From JBAZDC01 sp041654595 (GTDB taxonomy: Bacteria; Pseudomonadota; Gammaproteobacteria; Burkholderiales; Burkholderiaceae_B), in the NCBI GenBank assembly GCA_964551305.1, contig CAZKBT010000020.1, forward strand, positions 1-51,069: DNA of 51,069 nt, given 5' to 3'. Within the stretch, counting starts at the first letter, position 1; every line of letters begins with the position of its first letter. Of the stretch, positions 34,537 through 42,574 are shown piece by piece. The position numbers and the translations under genes are program-made. The notes under the pieces are model-generated. The model was given only the letters and a program-made list of their open reading frames with translations, did no database searches and had not been told where the DNA came from.

Positions 34537-35267
34537 GCATTCCACGCCCAAAAGCAGCGCTTGCAATGCCTTCGCGCGAGCGCGCGCCTTCACGCCGCGA
34601 ACAGTCGACGCCGCGCCACGGCGCACACCGGCGCCCGACCTGAAACAAGGCGATGGGAAACTGGATGCGAATGGCGCGCGAGCCGTCCTGGGCATCCGGC
34701 CAAACCGAACCCGCCCCGGCTGAATAATGCGTTTGCACGTGTCGTGAGACATGATAAAAAGTGTTGATCGACTCATGTAGCGCCTCGGCGCTCGCGCCCC
34801 TTGGCCCCATCGGCGTTTCAAACTCGTCTTAATGAGCCCGAAGCAAAAACCGCTGCGTCGTGGAGTGAGAACAAGCGCTTGCGGCAGGCAGGCATATCGC
34901 CGTACTTTGACGAAGGATGCCACGTCTTATCTGACGTCCGCTTAAAAATTTTTCGTTCTGGTGTGATAGCTGAAAGCAGGGATATCCGCAGATTTCAAGC
35001 ACGGACCTATTCTCAAGCCCGTTTCGTGAATGCCGTCAGCGCAAGCTTCAGGGCCATCCCGCCATCGGGGAATCGCCCCCCGACTGCTACGATAACTTCA
35101 TTACACCACTAGCCCGTTCACAATGCAACTATTACCTAAGGCCGAATTGTCGCCCACATGCAACATGCCGCCGCGAGCGGGCATCGCGTTCCCGCCGACG
35201 ATACAATGCATCGAACACGACAAGGCTATCCAGCCTCGTCACGCATTTCGGGCAGGGAAATCCAAGT
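34537..35267. other. 731-bp stretch without a supported gene
   Basis: Short open frames exist on both strands but none matches a family I recognise or has a good ribosome site. Base composition looks more A+T-rich than the flanks, especially 34720-35130. It lies directly 3' of a tRNA, a common insertion point, but I find no repeat of the tRNA 3' end, no integrase and no pseudogene. The promoter of the following gene must be in its last 100 bp. Confidence 0.5.
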
Positions 35268-36395
35268 TTGTCGACCACATTCCGTCTCATTCATGCCTTG
35301 GACGAGCTCGATGCGCCCAGCTGGGACGCGCTGGCCGGCACGCAACCTTTCGTGCGCCACGCCTTCCTGAACGCGCTCGAACAAAGCCGGTGCGTCGCCG
35401 CCGATACGGGATGGATTCCCAGCCATTTGCTGATGCATCGTGACGGGCGGCTGCGCGGCGCGGCGCCCCTGTATCTGAAATCGCATTCGCGCGGCGAATA
35501 CATCTTCGATTACGCCTGGGCGGACGCCTACCATCGCCACGGACTGGACTATTACCCGAAACTGCTGTGCGCCGTCCCCTTCACTCCCGTGCCCGGCCCA
35601 CGCCTGCTGGCGGCCACGCGCGAAGACAAGGCGGCGCTGGCCAAGCAGATCGCTTTCCTGGCTAGAAGCAACGGCCTGTCGTCCGCGCACGTCCTGCTGC
35701 CTTGCGACGAGGACGAAGCAGTGCTGCGGGAAGCGGGATTCATGATCCGCGAGAATGTGCAGTTCCACTGGACAAACAAGGGGTACGCCGACTTCGACGC
35801 GTTTCTCGCGGCGCTCAGTCAGCCCAAGCGCAAAAAGCTCAAGCAGGACAGACTGAAAGTAAGCAGACAGGGAGTCGACTTCGCCTGGCTTCGCGGCCAG
35901 GCCATCACGCATAACGACTTGGCCTTCTTTTACGACTGCTATGTGCAAACGTATTTCGAGCATGCCAATGCGCCCTATCTGAGCCTGGACTTTTTCGAGC
36001 GCCTGCTGGCCCGCATGGGCGATGCCATGCTGTTGGTGCTGGCCCGGCAAGGCGGCGAACCCATCGCCGCCGCGCTGAACGTCATCGGTGACGGCCGCAT
36101 GTACGGACGATACTGGGGCAGTCTGCGCCATATCCCGGGCCTGCATTTCGAAGCCTGCTACATGCAAGGCATCGAATTCTGCATCGCGAACGGCTTGTCG
36201 ATCTTCGAAGGCGGCGCGCAAGGCGAACACAAACTGGCCAGGGGAATGCTGCCGATCGCCACCAGCTCCGCGCACAGCATCGTCGACCCGCGATACGCCC
36301 ATGCCATCGCTGATTTCCTGGATCGGGAAACGCCGGCCGTGCGCAGCTACATACGGGAACTGCAAGCCCACACGCCGTTCAAGACGCAAGGCTGA
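35268..36395 (+). CDS. DUF482 / GNAT-fold (FemAB-like) protein
   Basis: A 375-residue protein of the DUF482 (PF04339) family, an acyl-CoA N-acyltransferase fold annotated as peptidoglycan biosynthesis or recognition; no activity is proven. Family motifs are PFVRHAFLNALEQS near residue 27, PLYLKSHSRGEYIFDYAWADAY (residues 67-88), the basic PKRKKLKQDR and GRYWGSLRHIPGLHFEACYMQGIEFCI. The C-terminus has FEGGAQGEHKLARG. The start is TTG 35268 (MSTTFRLIHALDELD); AGGG lies about 10 nt upstream and no ATG fits. It is a single gene, convergent with phaR. Confidence 0.82.
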   Translation: MSTTFRLIHALDELDAPSWDALAGTQPFVRHAFLNALEQSRCVAADTGWIPSHLLMHRDGRLRGAAPLYLKSHSRGEYIFDYAWADAYHRHGLDYYPKLLCAVPFTPVPGPRLLAATREDKAALAKQIAFLARSNGLSSAHVLLPCDEDEAVLREAGFMIRENVQFHWTNKGYADFDAFLAALSQPKRKKLKQDRLKVSRQGVDFAWLRGQAITHNDLAFFYDCYVQTYFEHANAPYLSLDFFERLLARMGDAMLLVLARQGGEPIAAALNVIGDGRMYGRYWGSLRHIPGLHFEACYMQGIEFCIANGLSIFEGGAQGEHKLARGMLPIATSSAHSIVDPRYAHAIADFLDRETPAVRSYIRELQAHTPFKTQG

Positions 36396-36454
36396 GCAAG
36401 GCGCAACGCCTCGCGTCGGGCAGGCCGTTCGTATTTGCTCGCGGCCCGGACGCC

Positions 36455-37018
36455 CTATTTCTTCTTCGTATCGGCCGGACCGACGCCGGGAAAGGGAAAC
36501 GTGGAAAACATGTTGCGCGTCTGATCCTGCATCTGATCTTGCATCTGCACGAACAGGTTCTTGCTCTGATCGATGTAATTGCTCATCATGTTCTGCAGGA
36601 TGGGCGCTTGCAGGTTCATCAGTTGCGCCCATGCCTCGGGTCCGAACTGCGTGCCGTAAAGGCCTTTGGACTGCTCGGCGACACGCTCCTGGATTTCCAT
36701 GAACGCCTGGATGTTCTTTTCGAGGAAAGAACCCATGACGCCTTGCATCGCATGGCCGTAGAAACGGATGATCTGCGACAAGACGGTCGACGAGAACATG
36801 GGCACGCCGCCGCTTTCCTCTTCGAGGATGATTTGCAGCAGGATGCTGCGCGTCAGGTCTTCGGAGGTCTTGGCGTCGACGACCTGGAACGGCTCGTTTT
36901 CCAGCACCAGATTCTTCACGTCCGTCAGCGTGATGTAGGCGCTGGTTTTCGTGTCGTACAAGCGCCGATTGGGATACTTCTTGATCAGACGGGCGGAGCC
37001 GGAAGGAGTTGTAGTCAT
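36455..37018 (-). CDS. phaR: Polyhydroxyalkanoate synthesis repressor PhaR
   Basis: PhaR, 187 residues, senses PHA granules and represses phasin and other PHA genes. The N-terminal DNA-binding domain reads LIKKYPNRRLYDTKTSAYITLTDV-like (KKYPNRRLYDTKTS at residues 13-26 and YITLTDVKNLV). The central part IRFYGHAMQGVMGSFLEKNIQAFMEIQ binds the polymer or granule. The C-terminus is Gln/Met-rich. ATG 37018 gives the typical N-terminus; an in-frame TTG at 37069 would add 17 residues and is unlikely. It follows phaB on the same strand after a terminator. Confidence 0.95.
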   Translation of the reverse strand: MTTTPSGSARLIKKYPNRRLYDTKTSAYITLTDVKNLVLENEPFQVVDAKTSEDLTRSILLQIILEEESGGVPMFSSTVLSQIIRFYGHAMQGVMGSFLEKNIQAFMEIQERVAEQSKGLYGTQFGPEAWAQLMNLQAPILQNMMSNYIDQSKNLFVQMQDQMQDQTRNMFSTFPFPGVGPADTKKK

Positions 37019-37101
37019 GGCATCAAAGGTAACGTGGCTGGGGGAACGACGCGCCAACCATTCAAACAACGCGCAGGAAACTGGAGACTAGCATACTATA
37101 G

Positions 37102-37143
37102 AAAAACGGCATGGTGGACGATGGCAAGCCCTATCCACCATGC
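37102..37143 (-). terminator. Intrinsic terminator after phaB
   Basis: On the minus strand GCATGGTGGA (37143-37134) pairs perfectly with TCCACCATGC (37118-37109) over a 15-nt loop, followed by CG and TTTTT (37106-37102). It ends the phaC-phaB transcript before phaR, which therefore probably has its own promoter in the 83 bp that follow. Confidence 0.75.
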
Positions 37144-37173
37144 CTTTGCGCCGCGTCGGCGGCAAAGCACGCC

Positions 37174-37911
37174 CTAGCCCATGTGCAGGCCGCCGTTCAG
37201 CGAGAAGTCCGCGCCGGTGGCGAAGCCGGACTCTTCGGATGCCAGCCAGGAAACCATGGATGCGATTTCCTCAGGCGTTCCCAGGCGCTTGACGGGAATG
37301 GTGGCCACGATTTTTTCCAGCACGTCGGGGCGGATGGCGCGCACCATGTCCGTTCCGATGTAGCCAGGCGAGATCGTATTGACCGTCACCCCCTTATTGG
37401 CGACTTCCTGCGCCAGGGCCATGGTAAAGCCATGGATGCCCGCCTTCGCGGTCGAATAGTTGGTTTGTCCGAACTGGCCTTTCTGTCCGTTGACCGAACT
37501 GATGTTGATGATGCGCCCCCATTGGCGCTCGATCATGCCTTCTATGACCTGCTTGGTCACGTTGAACAGGCTGTTCAAATTGGTGTCCATGACCGCGCGC
37601 CAGTCATCCTGGCTCATTTTGCGGAACATGCCGTCACGCGTGATGCCGGCATTGTTGACCAGCACATCGACGCGGCCGAACTGGTCGGCGATCCGCGTGA
37701 ATGCGTCCTGCGTCGAATCCCAATCCGACACGTTGCCGACCGACGCATGGAAGGTGTAGCCTAGCGCCGCCTGCTCGTCCAGCCACTGCTGGAAATTGCG
37801 GCTGGGTCCGCAACCCGCCACGACGGTGAATCCGTCTTTTGCCAGGCGCTGGCATATCGACGTGCCGATGCCTCCCATGCCACCTGTTACGTAAGCGAGT
37901 TTTCCCTTCAT
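37174..37911 (-). CDS. phaB: Acetoacetyl-CoA reductase (PhaB)
   Basis: NADPH-dependent short-chain dehydrogenase of 245 residues that makes (R)-3-hydroxybutyryl-CoA, the PHA monomer. The nucleotide site is VTGGMGGIGTSICQRL (residues 8-23). The catalytic residues are Ser139 in NISSVNG and Tyr152/Lys156 in NYSTAKAG. FGQTNYSTAKAGIHGFTMALAQE is diagnostic of PhaB over FabG. AGGAGG lies about 8 nt before ATG 37911, fixing the start. It follows phaC by 174 bp on the same strand. Confidence 0.96.
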   Translation of the reverse strand: MKGKLAYVTGGMGGIGTSICQRLAKDGFTVVAGCGPSRNFQQWLDEQAALGYTFHASVGNVSDWDSTQDAFTRIADQFGRVDVLVNNAGITRDGMFRKMSQDDWRAVMDTNLNSLFNVTKQVIEGMIERQWGRIINISSVNGQKGQFGQTNYSTAKAGIHGFTMALAQEVANKGVTVNTISPGYIGTDMVRAIRPDVLEKIVATIPVKRLGTPEEIASMVSWLASEESGFATGADFSLNGGLHMG

Positions 37912-38085
37912 TATTATTACCTCCTGCGTCAAACGCCTTATACATGATCCACGCGCTGAAACCGCGACCAGAGCCCGGATCGATTACTCAAATCAATTAT
38001 GCTTATTGCCGGAAAACTTGCCTGACAACAACTGCTACTGCGACTGCCATACTACTGAAACCTTGCCGCCGAACGCGCGACAATG

Positions 38086-39714
38086 CTATGCGCGCACCTT
38101 CACGTAACGGCCGGGAGCCGGCTCGATGACGGGATAGCGCGCGTTGCCCGGCGCGGCGGGCGCCTTGCGCAGCGCGCCGGATCGGGCCTGTAGCCAGGAT
38201 AGCCAGTCCGGCCACCAGCTGCCCGCATGTTCGACCGCCTGAGCGTGCCACTGGTCGGCCGTCATCGCCTTGTCGACGTCGCCGTCCTGCGACCAATAGC
38301 ATCGCTTGTTCTTGGCGGGGGGGTTGATCACCCCGGCGATATGACCCGACGCCCCGAGTACGAAACGGGCCGGTCCGCCCAACAACCCGGCCGACGCATG
38401 GGCCGTCTTCCACGACACGATGTGATCGTCGCGCGAGCCGTAGATGAATACGGGCATGCGCAACGCCCCCAGGTCGATGGGCTTGCCGTCGATGACGACG
38501 CGCCCCGGCTCTTTGAGATTGTTTTCCAGGTAGGTATTGCGAAAATACCAGGAAAAGAACGGGCCGGGCAGATTCGTGCCGTCCGCGTTCCAGTACAAGA
38601 GATCGAACGCCCTGGGTTTTTCGCCTTTCAGGTAGTTGCCCACGACATAGTTCCAGACCAGTTCGCCCGGACGCAAAAACGAAAACGTGGTGCCCAGCTC
38701 ACGCGCCGTCATCAGGCCGCCGCCGCCCAAGGTCTGGTCGCGGATCCGCGCATGCTGCTCGTCGACGAAGACACCCAATATGCCCACGTCTTCGAAATCC
38801 AGCGGCGTCGTCAGCAAGGTGAGCGCCGCGACCGGTTCCCGCCCCCTTGCCTGCGCCAGCGCCAACGCGCAACTGAGCAAGGTCCCGCCCACGCAGAAGC
38901 CCAAGGCGTTGACTTGTTTTTTACCCGTTATGCCGCTGGCCACGCTCAGCGCCTGCAACACGCCTTGGTCCAGGTAGTCGTCCCAGGTCGCGTTCTCGAT
39001 GCCGTCGGTATCCGTGGGCAAGGGATTGCGCCAGGACACCATGAACACCGTATGGCCGTTGTCGACCGCGTGCTTGACGAAGGAATTCTCCGGCTGAAGA
39101 TCGAGAATGTAGAATTTGTTGATGCAAGGCGGGACGACCACCAACGGAGTCGCATGGACCTTGGACGTGGTCGGCGTGTACTGGATCACCTGCATCAGCT
39201 GGTTTTCGTAGACGACCGCCCCCGGCGTCACACCCACGTTGCGGCCGACTTCGAACCCGGATTCATCCGTTTGCGTCAGGCGCCCTTTCAGGACGTCTTC
39301 GATCAGATTACCCATGCCGGCGCAAAGGGATCGTCCCTTGGTCTGCACGAGGGTTTGTTGAGCCTCGGGATTCGTCGCCAGGTAGTTGGCGGGGGAAGCC
39401 GCCTCTATCCATTGCATGGCCGCGAAGCGCAAGCGCTCCCTGACCGGCTCCGAAACCTGCGCGGCCTCGACCATCTGCGTCATGGCTTTGGCCGAAAGCA
39501 AATAGGCGTGCACGTTGAAAAGGAAAACCGGATTATCGGTCCAGGCCGACGAGGAAAAACGCCTGTCCGCGGGCTTGGGAAGATCGCCGCGTTGCGCCGC
39601 CATGGTTATTTCCAGCCAATCCCGGGCAAATTCCGCCTGGATCGCCGCAAGCTGCTCGGGTGCCACGTTCGCCGAAACCGGCCAATTGAAAGATGACGGA
39701 GCACTCAATTTCAC
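38086..39714 (-). CDS. phaC: Class I polyhydroxyalkanoate synthase PhaC
   Basis: PHA synthase of 542 residues that polymerises (R)-3-hydroxyacyl-CoA on the granule surface. The lipase-like box is GFCVGG with catalytic Cys274; the other triad members are Asp430 in GSRDDHIV and His458 in GASGHIAGVINPP. It is somewhat shorter than Cupriavidus PhaC (589), mainly at the N-terminus. The annotated start is GTG 39714, but AAGG sits only 1 nt before it; TTG 39708 has better spacing and would remove two residues. A beta-ketothiolase gene (phaA) is not adjacent. Confidence 0.95.
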   Translation of the reverse strand: MKLSAPSSFNWPVSANVAPEQLAAIQAEFARDWLEITMAAQRGDLPKPADRRFSSSAWTDNPVFLFNVHAYLLSAKAMTQMVEAAQVSEPVRERLRFAAMQWIEAASPANYLATNPEAQQTLVQTKGRSLCAGMGNLIEDVLKGRLTQTDESGFEVGRNVGVTPGAVVYENQLMQVIQYTPTTSKVHATPLVVVPPCINKFYILDLQPENSFVKHAVDNGHTVFMVSWRNPLPTDTDGIENATWDDYLDQGVLQALSVASGITGKKQVNALGFCVGGTLLSCALALAQARGREPVAALTLLTTPLDFEDVGILGVFVDEQHARIRDQTLGGGGLMTARELGTTFSFLRPGELVWNYVVGNYLKGEKPRAFDLLYWNADGTNLPGPFFSWYFRNTYLENNLKEPGRVVIDGKPIDLGALRMPVFIYGSRDDHIVSWKTAHASAGLLGGPARFVLGASGHIAGVINPPAKNKRCYWSQDGDVDKAMTADQWHAQAVEHAGSWWPDWLSWLQARSGALRKAPAAPGNARYPVIEPAPGRYVKVRA

Positions 39715-39825
39715 ACCTTAGTTGTATTACATACTGTGAGCAGATGGTGCTTGTCATTTAACGCGGTGTCAATCAGGGTAAGCGCTAGACCCTTGAGCAA
39801 CGCCTTGAAAACTAACGTATTAATG

Positions 39826-40635
39826 CTATTGGCAATCCGTCAGCCATGCCAGCGTCGCCATGCGTCCGGCACGCGGATCACGGCGATAGGAATAAAAATC
39901 ATGATTGTGCCGAACCGTGCAATACCCGCTCAGGGCGACGTCGCGCACACCCGCCAGATGCAGGCGGCGCCGCGCCAGGCCGGGCAGGTCCGCCATCCAT
40001 TTGCCGGGATTTCCCCCCGCGCGAAAACAGTCCGCGGCATCGGCGGCGGCGGGATGATCCCGGCCGACGAAGGCGGCGTACACATCGGCGCCGACCTCGA
40101 AGCCGTCCTGGCCGATGGCGGGTCCGATCCAGGCGCGCCAGGCCGGCGCGGCGGGATGCTTGCGCTCGAGCGCGGCCATCATCGCCTCCAGGACGCCCGC
40201 CTGCAAGCCGCGCCAGCCCGCGTGCGCCGCCCCCAAGGCCTTGCCGTCGACACTGGCGACCACCACCGGCAGACAGTCCGCCGTCATGATGGCGAGCACG
40301 GTGTGCCGCGCCGTCGTCACCGCCGCGTCGGCCACGGCCGGCTCGCCGGACGGCCCAAGAACGTGGACGTCGGCATCCAGCACCGATGCGCCATGCACTT
40401 GGTCCAGCCACACGGGCGGCGCGGGCAGCAAGGCGCGCAAGCGCACGCGATTGGCTCGCACGTGCTCCGGATCATCCCCCGTATGCAACCCCAGGTTCAA
40501 GGAGGCATAGCCGCCGCCGCTCACACCGCCGTGGCGCGTGGTCGTGAAATACTTGACGCCCGGCCAAGCCTCTCCGGTCACGGTCGCGATGGGCCCGGGC
40601 GGCATCGCCGGCTCCGGCGCTAAGACGTCAACCAT
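39826..40635 (-). CDS. pgeF: Purine nucleoside phosphorylase / polyphenol oxidase family protein YfiH (PgeF)
   Basis: A 269-residue member of the YfiH/DUF152 family, annotated historically as laccase and shown in relatives to act as a zinc purine nucleoside phosphorylase/adenosine deaminase and as peptidoglycan editing factor in E. coli. The metal ligands His81 (QVHG), Cys121 (TADCLP) and His138 (AAHAGWRG) are all present. FYSYRRDPRAGRMATLAWL closes the domain. ATG 40635 overlaps the rluD stop by 16 bp, the common rluD-pgeF arrangement. A longer frame upstream is antisense-like read-through of rluD. Confidence 0.93.
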   Translation of the reverse strand: MVDVLAPEPAMPPGPIATVTGEAWPGVKYFTTTRHGGVSGGGYASLNLGLHTGDDPEHVRANRVRLRALLPAPPVWLDQVHGASVLDADVHVLGPSGEPAVADAAVTTARHTVLAIMTADCLPVVVASVDGKALGAAHAGWRGLQAGVLEAMMAALERKHPAAPAWRAWIGPAIGQDGFEVGADVYAAFVGRDHPAAADAADCFRAGGNPGKWMADLPGLARRRLHLAGVRDVALSGYCTVRHNHDFYSYRRDPRAGRMATLAWLTDCQ

Positions 40636-41594
40636 GCGACCCTGTCCTCCACCGCAACGATGTCGTCGGGCAACGCAGCCTGAAACGATACGCGCTCCCG
40701 CGTCGCCGGGTCGTCGAAGCTCAAGGCCCGCGCATGCAACAGCTGGCGGACCACCCCCGCCGGCATGCGCCCGCCATACAGGACGTCTCCGACCAGGGGG
40801 TGTTTCAAGCTTGCCATATGCACGCGTATCTGATGCGTACGCCCCGTTTCGAGACGGCACACGACCTCGGTCACCGGCTGGTCGTCGAGCATGCCCCGGC
40901 GCACGGGTTCGTAGTGCGTGACGGCCGGCTTGGCGGAAACGGGCCGGTCCACGCTCATGCGCACCGGCACGAATCGATCGCGGCCGATGTCCAGGCTAAG
41001 CCGCCCCGCCTTGCGCAGATGTCCGTGGACGAGCGCATGGTATTCGCGTGAAACGGTGCGTGCCTGCAATTGCCTTACCAGATGCGTCTGGGCCACATCG
41101 TGGCGCGCCACCACCAGCAAGCCGGACGTGTCTTTGTCCAGGCGATGCACGATCCCCGCGCGCGCTACGCGACTGAGCTCGGGAAAGCGATGCAGCAAGC
41201 CGTTCAATAGCGTGCCGCTCCAGTTTCCGGCGCCGGGGTGCGTGACCAGGCCGGCGGGCTTGTCGACGACGATCCAGTCCGGGCTTTGCGCGACGACGGG
41301 AAACTCCACCGGCTCGGGCGTAAACGCCAGATCTTCGGCCGGCACTTGCAGATGAACCTCGAGCCGGTCGCCGGGATTGACGCGCTGCTTGATGCGCCCG
41401 GGCTCGCCGTTGACCCGCACGTGGCCGGCCTCTATCCATTCCTGAAGCCGGCTGCGTGAATGCTCCGGCAACAAACGCGCCAGAACCTTGTCCAAACGAT
41501 CCGGCATGGCGGAAAACGGCTGGATGAAGCGACGCAAGCCGGCGTCCGCGCACGGCGCTTGCGCACTTTCTTTGGCTGTATCTGTGTCAGGCAT
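40620..41594 (-). CDS. rluD: 23S rRNA pseudouridine synthase RluD
   Basis: RluD, 324 residues, modifies U1911, U1915 and U1917 in helix 69 of 23S rRNA. An S4 domain spans about residues 31-82 (RLDKVLARLLPEHSRSRLQEWI). The catalytic motif is HRLDKDTSGLLVVA with Asp153, and RTHQIRVHMASLKHPLVGD follows. The start ATG 41594 has no ribosome site and may be almost leaderless if the proposed promoter is used; internal Met30 (41507) is an alternative. It is divergent from bamD across 50 bp and overlaps pgeF. Confidence 0.95.
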   Translation of the reverse strand: MPDTDTAKESAQAPCADAGLRRFIQPFSAMPDRLDKVLARLLPEHSRSRLQEWIEAGHVRVNGEPGRIKQRVNPGDRLEVHLQVPAEDLAFTPEPVEFPVVAQSPDWIVVDKPAGLVTHPGAGNWSGTLLNGLLHRFPELSRVARAGIVHRLDKDTSGLLVVARHDVAQTHLVRQLQARTVSREYHALVHGHLRKAGRLSLDIGRDRFVPVRMSVDRPVSAKPAVTHYEPVRRGMLDDQPVTEVVCRLETGRTHQIRVHMASLKHPLVGDVLYGGRMPAGVVRQLLHARALSFDDPATRERVSFQAALPDDIVAVEDRVAWLTS

Positions 41595-41612
41595 GTCGAC
41601 AAATCATATAAT
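41584..41612 (+). promoter_or_regulatory. Promoter of bamD, overlapping the rluD promoter region
   Basis: GTGTCA (41584-41589), a 17-bp spacer and a perfect TATAAT (41607-41612), 32 bp before the bamD start. The -35 lies inside the rluD coding start. On the minus strand TTGGTG with an 18-bp spacer and TATATG (41610-41605) could drive rluD, so the two -10 elements overlap. Confidence 0.6.
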
Positions 41613-41644
41613 CAGTCTGCAATGCTAACACCAAGGATGCTTTC

Positions 41645-42505
41645 GTGACTCGTATGGACACCAAAATTTCCCTCTTTTCCGGCCTGCGGCAATGGCCGCG
41701 CTCGCTCGTGGCGCGCCTGTTCGCCGCGCTCGCCATCGGCCTGATCCTTGCCGGATGCAGCTCGACCAAAGGCGACCAGGACCTCACCGCCGGCTGGAGC
41801 GCGGAACGCCTCTATCAAAACGCCCGCGAAGAAATGTCCAGCGCGAACTGGTCGGCCGCCCGCACCCGCCTCGAAAGCATCGAGGCGCGCTACCCGTTCG
41901 GCGGGTACGCCCAGCAAGCCTTGATCGACCTGGCCTACGTCAACTGGAAAGACGACGAGTCCGCGCAGGCCCTGGCCGCCATCGACCGCTTCCAGCAACA
42001 GTATCCCAACCATCCGGGCACGGACTACATGCTGTACCTGAAGGGGCTGATCACCTTCACGCCGCCCAGCGCATCGTTCACCAGCTTCACCATGCAGGAT
42101 CCGAGCGAACGCGATCCCAAGGGCCTGCGTGAATCCTATGAGTCGTTCAACGAGCTGATCAAGCGTTATCCCGACAGCCGCTACGCCGCCGATGCCAAGC
42201 AGCGCCTGGTCTGGCTGGTCGATACGATCGCCCAGAACGAAGTGCACGTCGCGCAATACTATTACGAGCGGGGCGCCTACCTGGCCGCCGTCAATCGCGC
42301 GCAAACGGTGATCACCGACTTCCAGGGCGTGCCCATCGCGGAAAAGGCGCTCTACATCATGATACTGTCCTATGACAAGCTGGGCATGACCGAGCTGCGC
42401 GACGACGCCAAGCGCGTGCTGGACCAGAACTTCCCCGACAGCGTCTACTACGAGCAAGGCCTGGACAAACCCAAGAGCCTTTGGAATCCCATCAACTGGT
42501 TCTAG
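41645..42505 (+). CDS. bamD: Outer membrane assembly lipoprotein BamD
   Basis: BamD, an essential lipoprotein of the BAM complex that folds outer-membrane proteins, 286 residues. The lipobox is ILAGCSS with lipidated Cys38 after a hydrophobic signal (LFAALAIGLIL). TPR-like repeats follow, with LYQNAREEMSSANWSAARTRLESIEARYPFG-type sequence (YPFGGYAQQALIDLAY visible). The end is NPINWF. GTG 41645 is preferred: AAGGA lies 7 nt upstream, against 16 nt for ATG 41654. A strong terminator follows. Confidence 0.96.
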   Translation: MTRMDTKISLFSGLRQWPRSLVARLFAALAIGLILAGCSSTKGDQDLTAGWSAERLYQNAREEMSSANWSAARTRLESIEARYPFGGYAQQALIDLAYVNWKDDESAQALAAIDRFQQQYPNHPGTDYMLYLKGLITFTPPSASFTSFTMQDPSERDPKGLRESYESFNELIKRYPDSRYAADAKQRLVWLVDTIAQNEVHVAQYYYERGAYLAAVNRAQTVITDFQGVPIAEKALYIMILSYDKLGMTELRDDAKRVLDQNFPDSVYYEQGLDKPKSLWNPINWF

Positions 42506-42532
42506 TTCAGCGACGCCGCGATTCTCGATTCA

Positions 42533-42564
42533 AGGCCGACGCGTCATTCGCCGTCGGCCTTTTT
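42533..42564 (+). terminator. Intrinsic terminator of bamD
   Basis: AGGCCGACG (42533-42541) pairs perfectly with CGTCGGCCT (42552-42560), 10-nt loop, followed by five T (42560-42564). It lies 28 bp after the bamD stop and just before the converging helicase gene. Confidence 0.9.
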
Positions 42565-42574
42565 CATGACGGCG

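Noticed and set aside
34450..34923. Minus-strand 157-residue open frame ending AGTGFEPVTFGL
   Set aside because: That ending is the translation of the reverse strand of a tRNA gene, a frequent annotation artefact; the frame runs through the tRNA and its terminator.
34494..35267. Integrated element at the tRNA-fMet gene
   Set aside because: No integrase and no direct repeat of the tRNA 3' end was found in the window.
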